Below the pieces are notes generated by a model. The model was not told the origin of the DNA. It worked only from the letters and a program-made list of their open reading frames with translations, and did no database searches. The position numbers and the translations under genes were made by a program. DNA of 64,000 bases from Hysterangium stoloniferum (lineage: Eukaryota > Basidiomycota > Agaricomycetes > Hysterangiales > Hysterangiaceae), in assembly GCA_015178975.1 (NCBI GenBank), contig WHVD01000142.1:151927-215926 (forward strand), given 5' to 3'. Below are positions 9,859 to 20,207 of the stretch, in pieces; positions within the stretch are counted from its first letter, which is position 1; every line of letters begins with the position of its first letter.

Positions 9859-10962
9859 TGTGAGGAGTATGCTTTTACCACAGTTTCATTATGGTAAAAC
9901 ACTCCTTTTATTTTATTTATATTTTATACATTTTATTCATATTTTTCTATCCTTTATATTCTTCGAATATTGCACCATTTTATTAGTTCGAAGCTTTGTG
10001 TATACTTGTGGGTGCACTTGGCACCAAATAGAACTCAGACACACTTTTTACCCAAGCACCATTACTTGTGAGAGGTATGGTGAAATACACTCAGGAAATA
10101 TAGTCAGATGAGCTCTTACTATATCTCCTTTATTATTTCTATTTTCTCTCTTTTATTATATCTATAATTAGTTCGACGACCTATGTATGCGGTACATCGA
10201 CTCTTGTGGGCGCACACGCAGACTTATGTATTCTAGTGCCCGTAGTTTAGAACTCAGACACTTTTTACACTGCAACCACGACTTACCCAGACACCCATTA
10301 GTGTCCTGTAAGTTGTGATTGGTGTATCATCTCGACCGTCACAGACGGGCTTTAGCTACTCATTCAAACTGAGTTTCGAACTGTATCAGTCGAAACTCAA
10401 TCCTTATCTCAACTCGCGTGGACCACATCCACGCTACTCTATTATTCGACTCTCTAACTACTCTACTTGCACTCGAGCAGTTGTCCAGAATCGCACTTAA
10501 CCAGTCGATTCTGCTTATTCGTTCTAGCTATCTACCTTACTTTAGATAGCTACTTCTCTCTACCGTATTGAACTAAATAGTCAATACGCGTTCAGTCCGT
10601 ATTAGACTTAGACAGTCAATACATCGTGGTATCGTACTTCAATGGTTGATATTCTTCGTATATAGAACGGTTAGAACTTCTACCACTCTTCACACCACTT
10701 GTAAGACATAAACTAGGTCTACTATGAGTGGTGATCAGGGTAACGTGTCAGCTACCACATAGGTAGCATTATCTGAACTACTGAACACTTCTGGCCTCAA
10801 ACTATAACAGCCGAGGCCTCCACTCGATCCATCACACTCATTGACTCCTGCATCATCTAGTGCTCTCTCACTTTCTCTCATATCACACCAAATAGGTCGA
10901 TTCCTCCTCTTCTACTCATTTCTTCGTATATAGAATGGTCAGAACTTCCACCACTCTTCACA
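9859..10962 (+). mobile_element. Solo LTR, family E (E2), interrupted by LTR-D2
   Basis: TGTGAGGAG to CTCTTCACA with perfect TSD ACAGG (9854-9858, 10963-10967), at the LTR-H/microsatellite border. A terminal-proximal hairpin TACCACAG...TTTCATTATGGTA lies near 9876-9896. LTR-D2 sits at 10067-10694 inside it. Confidence 0.85.
10067..10694 (+). mobile_element. Solo LTR, family D (D2)
   Basis: TGTGAGAGG to CTCTTCACA, 628 bp, inserted in LTR-E2. Flanks TTACT (10062-10066) and CCACT (10695-10699) fit a TSD CCACT with two C-to-T changes in the left copy; uninterrupted LTR-E copies read CCACT here. Hairpins of the common plan lie at 10371-10398, 10486-10513, 10564-10588, 10599-10622 and 10630-10651. 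Confidence 0.85.
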
Positions 10963-11018
10963 ACAGGTACAGGTGGTACCACACTTACTGCCTGTAGTAT
11001 GTGCAGTACAGGCAGTAC

Positions 11019-11740
11019 TGTTAAGAACTGAAAACTGACTAATGTCGGTGGCCGACAGGGACTGATCGGAAGGACTTGGCTTCAGCTTATGTGCTGCGCC
11101 CTCGCAAATATCCATAGGGTGTCCTTAGATTCGGGCGGGCGAAGACTAACCCTAAAGAGCTCTTTTCAGCGAGATACCGATCGGAACCAAATGACAAGTT
11201 GAGCGTCAGGCCAAGGGGTCGGGGCCAGGAGTGGGCGAGCGCACGTGGAGGCGGATGGGGGGATTCTTAGTATGAGACTATTACAGATGTATGAGGGTAT
11301 TCTGAGTCAATATTCTGATTGCCTAGTAACTACAACTACAGCGGGTTCATATACAAGTAACAGGTGTCTAGAAAATACTAATGAGGAGAAGGGCGGAAAA
11401 CGGTATTAACAATAAGCTTGACTAGGAACGGGAAGTTTATGATTAGTTCGGAGGCCGATGATAACCAAGAGTGGGATTACGATAAAAGGAAATAGTTCAA
11501 GGACTACAAATATAGATAGATATATGTGAAACATAAGATTGAACGGATCAACATAATAAAAGGGGATGTATCAAAGTTTGACCAGACAATATGAGTTATT
11601 TTGATGTGGGCATAAACGGAGTTTGATCTTCATGAAAACATTCGTCAGCTTCGGGGCCAATGGTTTCCGAGATGGTGACTTGAAACGTTGATAAGTGGCG
11701 ATAACCTCGGGACCGATAGGGTTGCGACACGGTTGTAACA
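11019..11740 (-). mobile_element. Solo LTR, family A (A2)
   Basis: TGTTAAGAAC to TTGTAACA, 722 bp, perfect TSD AGTAC (11014-11018, 11741-11745). 30-nt box at 11068-11100. Confidence 0.9.
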
Positions 11741-11775
11741 AGTACGTGCAGTACAGGCAGTACATGCAGTACAGG

Positions 11776-12251
11776 TGTGAGGAGTATGCTTTTACCACAG
11801 TTTCATTGTGGTAAAACACTCCTTTTATTTTATTTATATTTTACACATTTTATTCATATTTTTATATCCTTTATATTCTTCAAATATTTCACCATTTTAT
11901 TAGTTTGAAGCTTTGTGTATACTTGTGGGTGCACTCGGCACCAAATGAAACTCAGACACACTTTTATCCAAGCACCACCACTCGTAAGACATAAACTAGG
12001 TCTACTACGAGTGGTGATCAGGATAACGTGTCAGCTACCACATAGGTAGCATTATCTGAACTACTGAACACTTCTGGCCTCGAACTATAACAGTCGAGGC
12101 CTCCACTCAATCCATTGCACTTGTTGACTCCTGCATCATCTAGTGCTCTCTCTCTCTCACTTTCTCCCATATCACACCGAATAGGTAAATTCCTCCTCTT
12201 CTACTCATTTCTTCATATATAGAATGGTCAGAACTTATACCACTCTTCACA
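11776..12251 (+). mobile_element. Solo LTR, family E (E3)
   Basis: TGTGAGGAG to CTCTTCACA, 476 bp, perfect TSD ACAGG (11771-11775, 12252-12256). Contains the TACCACAG...TGTGGTA hairpin near its start and GGCCTCG/CGAGGCC near 12075-12100. The last hairpin has decayed (AATTC in place of its 3' arm). Confidence 0.9.
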
Positions 12252-12275
12252 ACAGGCGGTACAGGCAGAGGACTT

Positions 12276-12441
12276 ATTTCTCTCCTTGTTGATATCAACT
12301 ACTCTTCCTAATACCTCAGAGAAATATGTGGCTAAGTCCAGAGGCTTGTAGCATTAGTGTTCTTTGTGGGAAGGGTCCTTGTTCCATATTAAGTAGAGTT
12401 ATTTTTAGACTACTGGGTGCCTATGGGTCACACCTCACAGG
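12276..12441. other. Unassigned sequence between repeats
   Basis: No ORF, repeat family or RNA gene recognised. It continues after LTR-K2 at 12983 and ends in ACAGG, the left TSD of LTR-K2. Confidence 0.5.
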
Positions 12442-12982
12442 TGTTATGACCTGTGCTCAGAATCCTGGACAACCATACTGGATTCCCTTTTAGGCTATTT
12501 CCTTATGTCCCGATTAGTATGCCCTATATGTCTGAATACATTATGTCTTTCACCTAGTTTGTATTCTCCAAGTATCGGAAACCCATACCTGTTGTATTTC
12601 TGATTAGTTATGCTCTTGTTCTACTTTAGGAACTTTCCTTGTCTCCTCATTAGTACTGTGAGATACTGGAAATATGTATATATACCAAACTGTAAAGTAG
12701 TTACAGGACAATCAGAATATCGACTAAGTTGCTCTACTAGTTCTTCACTCTTCTCTCAGACCTCCAATCTTCCCTCTCTCTATCTCTGCCCCCCCCCCCC
12801 CCTTACCAACCTGGGGATCTGACAGCTTGTCTACTGTCAGATTCCCAATAGATAAGTTCTTGGACATTTGAAATTTAAGGACAACTGATGGTAACTTTGT
12901 GAGGGCACAACACACAAGTTGAAGCCATGTCCTTCCATTTGGACTCTGTCAGACTTCTGACCTTGTGACATGCAACTTAACA
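12442..12982 (+). mobile_element. Solo LTR, family K (K2)
   Basis: TGTTATGACC to AACTTAACA, 541 bp, TSD ACAGG / ATAGG (one C-to-T change). 30-nt box at 12903-12933. A run of about 15 C near 12787-12802 is a homopolymer of uncertain length. Confidence 0.85.
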
Positions 12983-13847
12983 ATAGGGGGAATTCCTTAG
13001 ACAGTTTCTCTTTGGATTCTCTCCTGTTAGGTGAGCTAGATAGTTATTTGTATATATACATATATCATTCTAATATACTTTGGATTCCCTCCTGCTAGCC
13101 TAGTGTGGGTACTACAGGTAGTAGGGGTTACCCTTACAGTAGAAACTGTCTGCCAAAAATGGGCTGGATGACTGCAGCTAAAGCATGTAGGATTCCACTG
13201 AGGAGTTCCAGGACTTAGCTAGCAACACATCCTCCCCAGTACTTCTTATTCTTGATTGCTTTGAGGTTCCAGAAGTTGGAGTCAGACCACCAAAGATGTC
13301 CATGTGTGGCCCTCATATCAGAAACCCTCACTCTGAGATACTCAGACTTCAAGGGTTAGGAGACACCCAAGGACACCCATGATTTATAGTATGAGATCTC
13401 TCTGTCAATATTTTGGTTTGTTTGACACCACTGCCTATGCTGCACATACTGCCTGTGCAATGATGGTGACAATGGCAAGCAGCCTTCTGTGGTAAGTCTG
13501 CATGGAAAGAAGCCCCCCAGATATGCCAGTAGTGATCAAGGAAGGAAATGACATCCAGGATGTTGTATAACTTGAAACATCTGGCAAGTGATCAAGTCAC
13601 TAGAGAGGCTCAGGATTTGTCAGCTGAATTGCAGCAGATGGTCAGATGTCAAAGACAGCTTGAGCCCTCTTCCAAGGATGTTTCTGTACAAATCAAAGTC
13701 CTTGTTCCATATTCATCCCCTGAAGATTCTACACAGTCTTCATCTCAGGTAGGAGTTTCAGTTGCACAGTGCCCCTCTGAGGTTTATACCAATGATTTAT
13801 TGATGGCATGTGGGTTTATGATCCATAAGAGAGGCTGTAATAGCATA
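12983..13847 (+). other. Unassigned region with a small degenerate ORF at 13548-13853
   Basis: The longest ORF here (101 residues) has a polar, Gln/Ser-rich stretch without recognised motifs and runs into the Tc1-2 inverted repeat at 13848, so its C-terminus is not native. It may be a fragment of a retrotransposon gag or of a host gene; neither can be shown. The last 10 bases (TAATAGCATA) match LTR-G and continue after the Tc1-2 element, so the left border of that LTR-G copy is at about 13838. Confidence 0.3.
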
Positions 13848-14227
13848 CAGTGACTCAAAAAACCCTTCCAATGTTTGGTACTTCAGATGTATATCCTTGA
13901 TAACTCAGAGGATAAAAATGCAGAAATATCAAAAGTATTTGTGAGCATGCTCTATCATATATAGATCGTGGAAATACAATTTCATTATATAAGCTCCAAA
14001 TATGGAAATACTACAAATATATATATACAGGAGACTCATTGGAAGGGCTTTTTGACTGGCAGCCTTGATGGCTATAAATGCTTATAGTCATGTGACCTTG
14101 TTGATTGTTCACCTCCAACTGGGTCCTATCAACAAAATCACATGATGTCACATGATGTCACATGACCACATTGTGCTGGAGTATAAATACATAGCCTTTA
14201 GCAACTAGCAATGTCCCAATTCCCAAA

Positions 14228-14550
14228 ATGTGCACTTTGTCTCTTGCCAGCCAGAATCATATCCTCTCACTGCTTGATGCTGGCCATACAGCTAGCCAAA
14301 TTACAGCTCCTACTGGCTATGGCATTGGCACAGTCTTTAGACTTTACTCCAAGCATTGTTGTCATCTCTCTAAGTCTATTGGTGGTCACCCCTCCAAGCT
14401 TTCCCCTACCAATATTCACTATGCACAGCATCTCATCAGCTCTGGGAAGGCTGACACTGCTTTTGATGTGGCCAAAGCTCTTAAGAATGTCACCAACCAG
14501 TCCATCTGTACCCAAACTGTGTGCAATAGTCTCAATATGGTTGGGGGTGC
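14228..14550 (+). pseudogene. Tc1-like transposase, N-terminal half
   Basis: Bipartite HTH region for binding the inverted repeats: ILSLLDAGHTASQI, GIGTVFRLYSKH, GGHPSKLSPTNIHYAQHLI and TNQSICTQTVCNSLN. An ATG at 14211 is in another frame, so the true start is not certain. After about residue 105 the sequence turns into a TIR copy, so the segment holding the first catalytic Asp (WSDET in the sister elements) is absent. Confidence 0.75.
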
Positions 14551-14742
14551 CACAATAACCCTTCCAATGTTTGGTACTTCAGATTTACATCCCTGATAAC
14601 TCAGAGAATAAAAATGCAAAAATATCAAAGATATTTGTGAATATGCTCTATCATATCTATATTATGGAAATACAGTGCAATTACATAAGCTCCAAATATG
14701 GAAATACTACAAATATTTATATATAGGAGACTCATTGGAAAG
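14551..14742 (+). repeat. Third copy of the Tc1-2 terminal repeat, inside the transposase gene
   Basis: From ACCCTTCCAATGTTTGG to CATTGGAAAGGACTTTTTG this repeats the left TIR (13861-14055) in the same orientation, lacking only the outermost 12-13 bases. It separates the two halves of the transposase. Confidence 0.85.
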
Positions 14743-14750
14743 GACTTTTT

Positions 14751-15207
14751 GTGAGGTTTGGAGATGGATTTGTGATATTATGGGGCTACATGCTGTGGGA
14801 AGGACCTGGGTATTCTTTCAAGATAGATGAGAGGATGGATGAGTACCTTTATCTCAAGATTATGGAGGAGAATCTTCAAGCCAGCCTCAGCTATTATGGA
14901 AAATATGTGGGTAATGTCATCTTTCAGCAAGATCATGACCCTGAACACACCTGCAAGAAGGCCCAGACTTTGTTTCAAGATAATGATTTTAATGTCCTCC
15001 CATGGCCAGCACATTTTCCAGACCTCAACCCCATTGAATACTTGTGGGATCATAAAAAGAGGAGGTTAAGGGAGACTGGAGTTGTGGGAGAGGGTGGAGG
15101 AGGAGTGGAACAAAATTGATGTAGAGGTGTGTCAGAATTTGATTGAGAGTATGCCTAGAAGGGTTGCAGGTATGTTGAAGGCAAAGGACAACCATACTAA
15201 GTACTGA
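14751..15207 (+). pseudogene. Tc1-like transposase, catalytic C-terminal half
   Basis: Reads GDGFVILWGYMLW, then IFQQDHDPEH (second catalytic Asp, near 14930-14945) and FPDLNPIEYLWDH (catalytic Glu retained, near 15035). A one-base slip near 15090 changes frame; the family C-terminus (CQNLIESMPRRVAGMLKAK...TKY) then ends with TGA at 15205-15207. Joined to the N-terminal half it still lacks the first Asp, so the element cannot make active transposase by itself. Confidence 0.8.
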
Positions 15208-16215
15208 ATATTAGTAGTTTTGTGGGTCAGAGGTGTCAGCCAAAAAACTCTTCCAATGAGTCTTCTGTATATATATATTTGTAGTATTTCCATATTTGGA
15301 GCTTATGTAATGGCATTGTATTTCAATAATCTAGATAGAGAGAGCATATTCAAAAATATTTTTGATATTTTTGCAATTTTCTCCTCTGAGTTATCAAGGA
15401 TATACAGTTGAAGTACCAAACATTGGAAGGGTTTTTTGAGTCACTGTATATGAGCTCATATTATGCTATTATATCTTAGTTAATTTATTATAATTTTTAA
15501 CTAATTCTTTATATTTTATTTACTTAGTTATTGCCTTTCAGCACATTGCTTGCTCCAATTTGCGCATTTTTGGAGTCACATGACCTATTAGATAAGCCTC
15601 CAGTGTCGGGATATCACACAAGTCATGGATGTGACTACTCGAGTCATTATTTGATTCTGCTGACTCATTATTTGATTCCGCTGACTCATCAATTGCCTCT
15701 GTCCCGGGACCACAGCCTTGAACCTTCATGTTCAAGCCAAAGGTTGGAACCCTTGTCTTAGAGAGGGGAATCACATGGTAAATAAAGGGTAAAAAATAAG
15801 TAGAATATAAGGTCATTATGACCTAAATAATGACCTCATAAAATAAATAAATAGTTAAATATTTAGTTATCAAAATGTATATAAGGAGGGCCAAGTTTCC
15901 AATAAAATCAATCTATCTCACATATTTTTACTGCACAGCTCAGAAGCTTATCTAATCATCCTAAGGACAATAATAGCCTTAGTCTGATACACTAACTGCA
16001 AGCACCTACACTTGCAGAATCTTGAATCTTTGTCAGCAACTCTTGAACTTAGCTAATCATCTAAGTTCCCCAGCCTCACAGCTACCCTTAGGCTTATTAA
16101 TTACATAATAAACCTAATAAGTATTCTTACTGAAATCCCTGCCAATACTAGATTATTCAAGGCCCAGCCCTAAGTTTATTGAATTAATCAAGTACAAGCA
16201 CTCAAATAATCCAAC

Positions 16216-16955
16216 TGTTATGACCGTGTCGCAACCCGACGGTCCCCGAGGTTATCACCACCTATCGACAATTCAAGTCATCGTTCAAGTCATCATATCA
16301 GAAACTGTCGGTCACCCGACACTGACATATGCTTTCGCGGTGATCAAACTCTGTTTATGCCCCCGTCAAAATATACTCATACTATCTGGTTAAACTCTGA
16401 TACATCCCTTTTATTATGATGATCTGTTCTACTCTATATTTCACATATATCTATATATACTTGTAACCCTCGGACTATTTCCTTTTCTCATAATCCCACT
16501 CTCAGTTATTTCACGGCCTCCGAACTAATCATAACCTTCCTGTTCCTAGTCAAGCTTATTTGTCAATACTGCTTTCCACTCTTCTCCTAGTTAGTATTTT
16601 CTAGATGCCGAATATTTGTATATGAACCCGCTGTAGTTGTAGTTACTAGGCAATCATAATATCAACTCAGAATACCCTCTCACACCTCTAGAAGTCTCAT
16701 ACTAAGTATCCTGCTATCCACCTTCACATATGCTCACCCACTCTCAGTTCCTCACCCTTGGCCCGACACTTGACTTATCCTTCAGTTCCGATCGGTAACT
16801 CGCTGAGAGGTACTCGATAGGACTAGTCTTCACCAGTCCAAAATTTAAGGACACACAACAGATAATTGCAAGGGCACAGCACATAAGCTGAAGCCAAGTC
16901 CTTCTGATTGGTCCCCATCGGCCTACCGACATTAGTCAGTTTTCAGTTCTTAACA
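16216..16955 (+). mobile_element. Solo LTR, family A (A3)
   Basis: TGTTATGACC to TCTTAACA, 740 bp. Flanks CCAAC (16211-16215) and CCAAG (16956-16960) agree in four of five bases. 30-nt box at 16866-16897. Confidence 0.85.
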
Positions 16956-16960
16956 CCAAG

Positions 16961-17643
16961 TGTGAAGGATAAGTCATATAGGAGGTGCGGCTAAAGGCTC
17001 TAAGCCTTACTCCTTAACCGCTTTATAATCTCATTATTCTCTTTATGTTCTATATTTTTATTCTATTTCTATATCTCATAAATACGGGTCAAACCCCCTT
17101 TATTTAGTTCGAGAGTCCATGTATGCTTGTGGGTGCTCTCGCCAACACGAAGTATGCGCATGTCACAAGTAGTAGTCACACGGATAGAAACTCAGACACT
17201 TTTCAACCCCGACAACCATCACCTGCACACGCAAGTACTGGTTCAGGGCCTAGTCTGAAACTAGTCTTCGTTTTATCTCTCTTACTATATCTACAGTAAC
17301 TACACTTTGCACTGAAACAGTCAAAGTCAGTTACTACCACTCGACTTGACTTCTACCTCTTGATTCGCGCAGTAAGAATATCCATCGTAGTTCATGTTCT
17401 TAGAATATTCTCTCTCCCTCACAATACATACTCTCTCTCCGCTACTTGGCCGTTAGTCCAGCTAGCTATGCAATCGGACCGTACCGCAAGGTCGATCCGC
17501 TCTTGTAATTATTTACCGATTGCACCTTAAGGGTCAATTGTAATCTATACTTGATAACTTCATACTACTAGTCGGTTGTATTTCGTACTATCGTTAGTCG
17601 ATAACGATCGCACATTGAGTAGTAAACTACTCGACCCTTTACA
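16961..17643 (+). mobile_element. Solo LTR, family F (F1)
   Basis: TGTGAAGGAT to CCTTTACA, 683 bp, perfect TSD CCAAG (16956-16960, 17644-17648); the left TSD is also the right TSD of LTR-A3. It shares with families C-E the box TTCGAGAG..ATGTATGCTTGTGGGTGC (17102-17132) and AACTCAGACACTTTT, and hairpins of the common plan at 17304-17327, 17475-17499 and 17519-17538. It is the only copy of its family here. Confidence 0.85.
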
Positions 17644-18022
17644 CCAAGACACATTATTGTCTCTATTAATAAATTATTTAACACCTTGTTAAATAACTAT
17701 TAATAGTTATAAATAAGCATACAAGAATCCGAAGCTTTATATCAATTTTCTGGTAAGTTACTGCACATATATTCAGCTTCTATCCCCTATTCTCAAGGAA
17801 TAGTTCTTTTATTTGCTAAAAGAGTCATATATTGTTCTATTGAACCTTTCAATAATCAAAATAAGCATTGATTTGAGTTGTTTAAGCTTAATAGTGCAGC
17901 TCATTAATCTATCAGTATTTAAATTACTGGACCTTTGCTTGTTTTATTGTTGAAGCTCTGTGACACTATAGCAACGATAGCATATATTGAGCTATCTAAG
18001 AGAAACCCCTGAATACATTACA

Positions 18023-18383
18023 GTGGTACAGGCAGTACAGGCGGTACATGCACAGGCAGTACATGAGGTACAGGCGGTACATGCGGTACAGGCGGTACAT
18101 GCGGTACAGGCGGTACATGCGGTACAGGCGGTACATGCGGTACAGGCGGTACATGCGGTACAGGCGGTACATGCGGTACAGGCGGTACATGCGGTACAGG
18201 CGGTACATGCGGTACAGGCGGTACATGCGGTACAGGCGGTACATGCGGTACAGGCGGTACATGCGGTACAGGCGGTACATGCGGTACAGGCGGTACATGC
18301 GGTACAGGCGGTACATGCGGTACAGGCGGTACATGCGGTACATGCGGTACATGCGGTACATGCGGTACATGCGGTACAGACGA
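18023..18383. repeat. GTAC-type microsatellite, 18-bp unit
   Basis: About 17 near-perfect units of GGTACAGGCGGTACATGC (two 9-bp half-units), then five 9-bp GGTACATGC units. The period is a multiple of 3 and the unit has no stop in any frame, so long ORFs on both strands (17987-18496) are artefacts. It directly follows the end of LTR-G1. Confidence 0.95.
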
Positions 18384-18587
18384 CGGTCACTTGTTGTGAC
18401 AAATATTCCTGCGTGTTGTGTAATAAGTGCCAGGTGGCCGGTTTGAAGATATATAATTTCGAGATAATTTAAAGGAATACTGTACAATTTTACCATAGTG
18501 ATATAAGTACATTTTTAGAGCCTTTGTTAAGAATCTCATTTTGGGGAAATTGCGAAAAATAGAAAAAACCTTTAAAAATACATAACA
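18384..18587 (-). repeat. LTR-H fragment
   Basis: Shares GACAAATATTCCTG, CAGGTGGCC..TTTGAAGAT and the end AAAAATACATAACA with H1 (9596-9856). Read on minus it begins TGTTATGTATTTTT directly after a purine-rich tract (18588-18606), as a 3' LTR would. Confidence 0.6.
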
Positions 18588-18613
18588 AAATCCCCTCTCT
18601 TTTTTAACTAGAT

Positions 18614-18988
18614 CTAGTCTTCAAAAAGACTATTGTTAGAATCTTCAATTTGCATTTCATAGTTATCGGAGCTATCCGATATTTCGAGGAGGATTGGCAA
18701 GTTCGCAGAATCCGGACTTGAGTCGTTTTTTCCCTTGTTTTTGAAATAGTTAATAGAATATGGTGAAGTCGAGTTACCTTTCGTGTCCTTAGTATTTGGA
18801 TGTTTCAACAACATTTCATGATCTATATTGATGGGAGAGTTGAATGGAAAAGATGTGGATGATTTGTCTCGAATTTCATAGCTGCCCGCTTCTTTTGCTT
18901 CTTCGACGAACTTCTTGAATGTCTTATTTAACAGTTCGAGATGTTCGAGGGATTGTCGCATAGATATGGATTTAGGTACTCCCCACAT
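18614..18988 (-). pseudogene. Unrecognised ORF at the 3' end of an LTR-H-type element
   Basis: The protein (124 residues in the open part) is rich in Ser, Asn, Glu and Lys, with an acidic C-terminus (SDSSDNYEMQIEDSNN) and no recognised domain. Its TAA-side end is 8 bp from a purine-rich tract and then an LTR-H start on minus, so it is probably the last ORF of that retroelement. Upstream on minus, 18989-19199 continues the same kind of coding (YENFQQMALKLMAWVAEAK... and TWTLEDMWGVPKS) but across stops and frames, so it is a broken gene. LTR-G2 inserted at 19200 cuts off the rest. Function unknown; a Gag or accessory protein is possible. Confidence 0.45.
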
Positions 18989-20052
18989 GTCTTCGAGTGT
19001 CCAGGTCGTTGGACGCTCTTGATCTCAAAGCTCCCAGTTTGGATGCAAGGCATACGGCAAGGGGCTACTGAGGGTCTTTTGGCCACTGCCACTTATGTTT
19101 AAAGATAGGATCCTCACAGCGACTTTTGGCTTCTGCAACCCAGGCCATTAGTTTTAACGCCATCTGTTGAAAGTTTTCATAGCCTTGCAATATAGTACAT
19201 GTGATGTATCAGCATTATCTCATAATGTTCTCTTAATTTTCTTTGAATTATTTAATATTTTCTCGAATTTCTATTGTATTTTTTACTATGTTTATTGTGA
19301 AAAATAGGCCTTATTCCTTTTAACTTCGCATAAATAATAGCATATATGGACTCATATTATGCTATTATTACTTAATTAATTTATTATAATTTTTAACTAA
19401 TTATTTATATTTTATTGACTTAGTTATTACCTTTCGGCACCTTGCTTGCAGCCCAGTTTGCACTTTTTTGAAGTCATGTGACTTATTAGATAAGCCTCCA
19501 GTGTCGGGATGTCACACAAGTCATGGATGTGACTACCCGAGTCATTATTAGATTCTGCCGACTCATCATTTGCTTCCGTCCCGGGACCGCGGCCTTGAAC
19601 CTTCATGTTCAAGCAAGAGGTTAGAACCCTTGTCTCAGAGAAGGGAATCACATGATAAATAAAGGGTAAATAATGAGCAGAATATGAGGTTATTATGATC
19701 TAACTAATGACCTCATAAACTAAATAGTTAGCTAATCATTGAGTTATCAAAATGTATATAAGGAGGGCTAAGTTTCCAATAAAATCATCTATCTCACACA
19801 TATTTTACAGTACAGCACAGAAGCTTACCTCATCATCCTAAGGACAATAATAGCCTTAGTCTGATACACTCACTGCAAGCACCTACACTTGCAACATCTT
19901 GAATCTTTGTCAGCAACTCTTGAACTTAGCTAATCATCTAAGTTCCCCCAGCCTCACAGCTACCCTTTAGGCTTATTAATTACATAATAAACCTAATAAG
20001 TATCCTTATAGTGTCGAGTGCCACACGATCCCTGGCGTGCTGGGAGTAGTTC

Positions 20053-20069
20053 GGCACTCAACGTCCAGC
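20053..20069 (+). repeat. Candidate internal complementary region of the DIRS-like element
   Basis: GGCACTC at 20053-20059 is complementary to GAGTGCC near the left end (20016-20022). TCCAGC at 20064-20069 is complementary to GCTGGA, the last bases of the right end (25835-25840). Side by side they look like the complement of the joined ends, the arrangement used by DIRS-type elements to template a circle. Confidence 0.5.
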
Positions 20070-20207
20070 TGAGCATATGTAGGATTCGCACGCCTTGTGT
20101 TCTCGTACAACGTCGCTGTCGACCCTCAGTCCTTTCTGTTTTTCTCATCACTGACTTCTGATCCTTATTCCTACATATCTACACATTTAATTTTTAGGGC
20201 TCACTCA

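Larger units (their letters stand above)
10963..12275. repeat. GTAC-type microsatellite split by LTR-A2 and LTR-E3
   Basis: Short runs of GGTACAGGC / GCAGTACAG units at 10963-11018, 11741-11775 and 12252-12275 are the pieces of one microsatellite of the same kind as at 18023-18383. LTRs at 11019 and 11776 are inserted in it with TSDs AGTAC and ACAGG drawn from the repeat itself. Confidence 0.75.
13848..15446 (+). mobile_element. Tc1/mariner-like element with an extra internal TIR (Tc1-2)
   Basis: Ends CAGTGACTC...GAGTCACTG with TA on each side (13846-13847, 15447-15448), inserted in LTR-G. TIRs of about 200 bp at 13848-14055 and 15237-15446; each has an outer motif ACCCTTCCAATG and an inverted inner copy (CATTGGAAGGG). 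A third TIR copy sits inside the gene at 14551-14742. 14056-14210 is leader sequence without a gene; 15208-15236 joins gene and right TIR. Confidence 0.9.
15447..18022. mobile_element. LTR-G copy (G1), 5'-truncated, with LTR-A and LTR-F inside
   Basis: Matches G2 from its internal position 19338 to the end CTGAATACATTACA at 18022; the first ~140 bp of the family are missing. It supplies the empty site (16121-16135) for the DIRS-like insertion in G2. LTR-A3 (16216-16955) and LTR-F1 (16961-17643) interrupt it. ORFs at 15531-15816 are shadows. Confidence 0.75.

Noticed and set aside
12787-12802. C homopolymer as a regulatory signal
   Set aside because: Sits in a solo LTR and is not shared by the sister copy K1; length is error-prone.
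17987-18496. CRISPR-like or coding array with 18-bp units
   Set aside because: Units are directly adjacent with no unique spacers; it is a simple tandem microsatellite in a eukaryotic genome.
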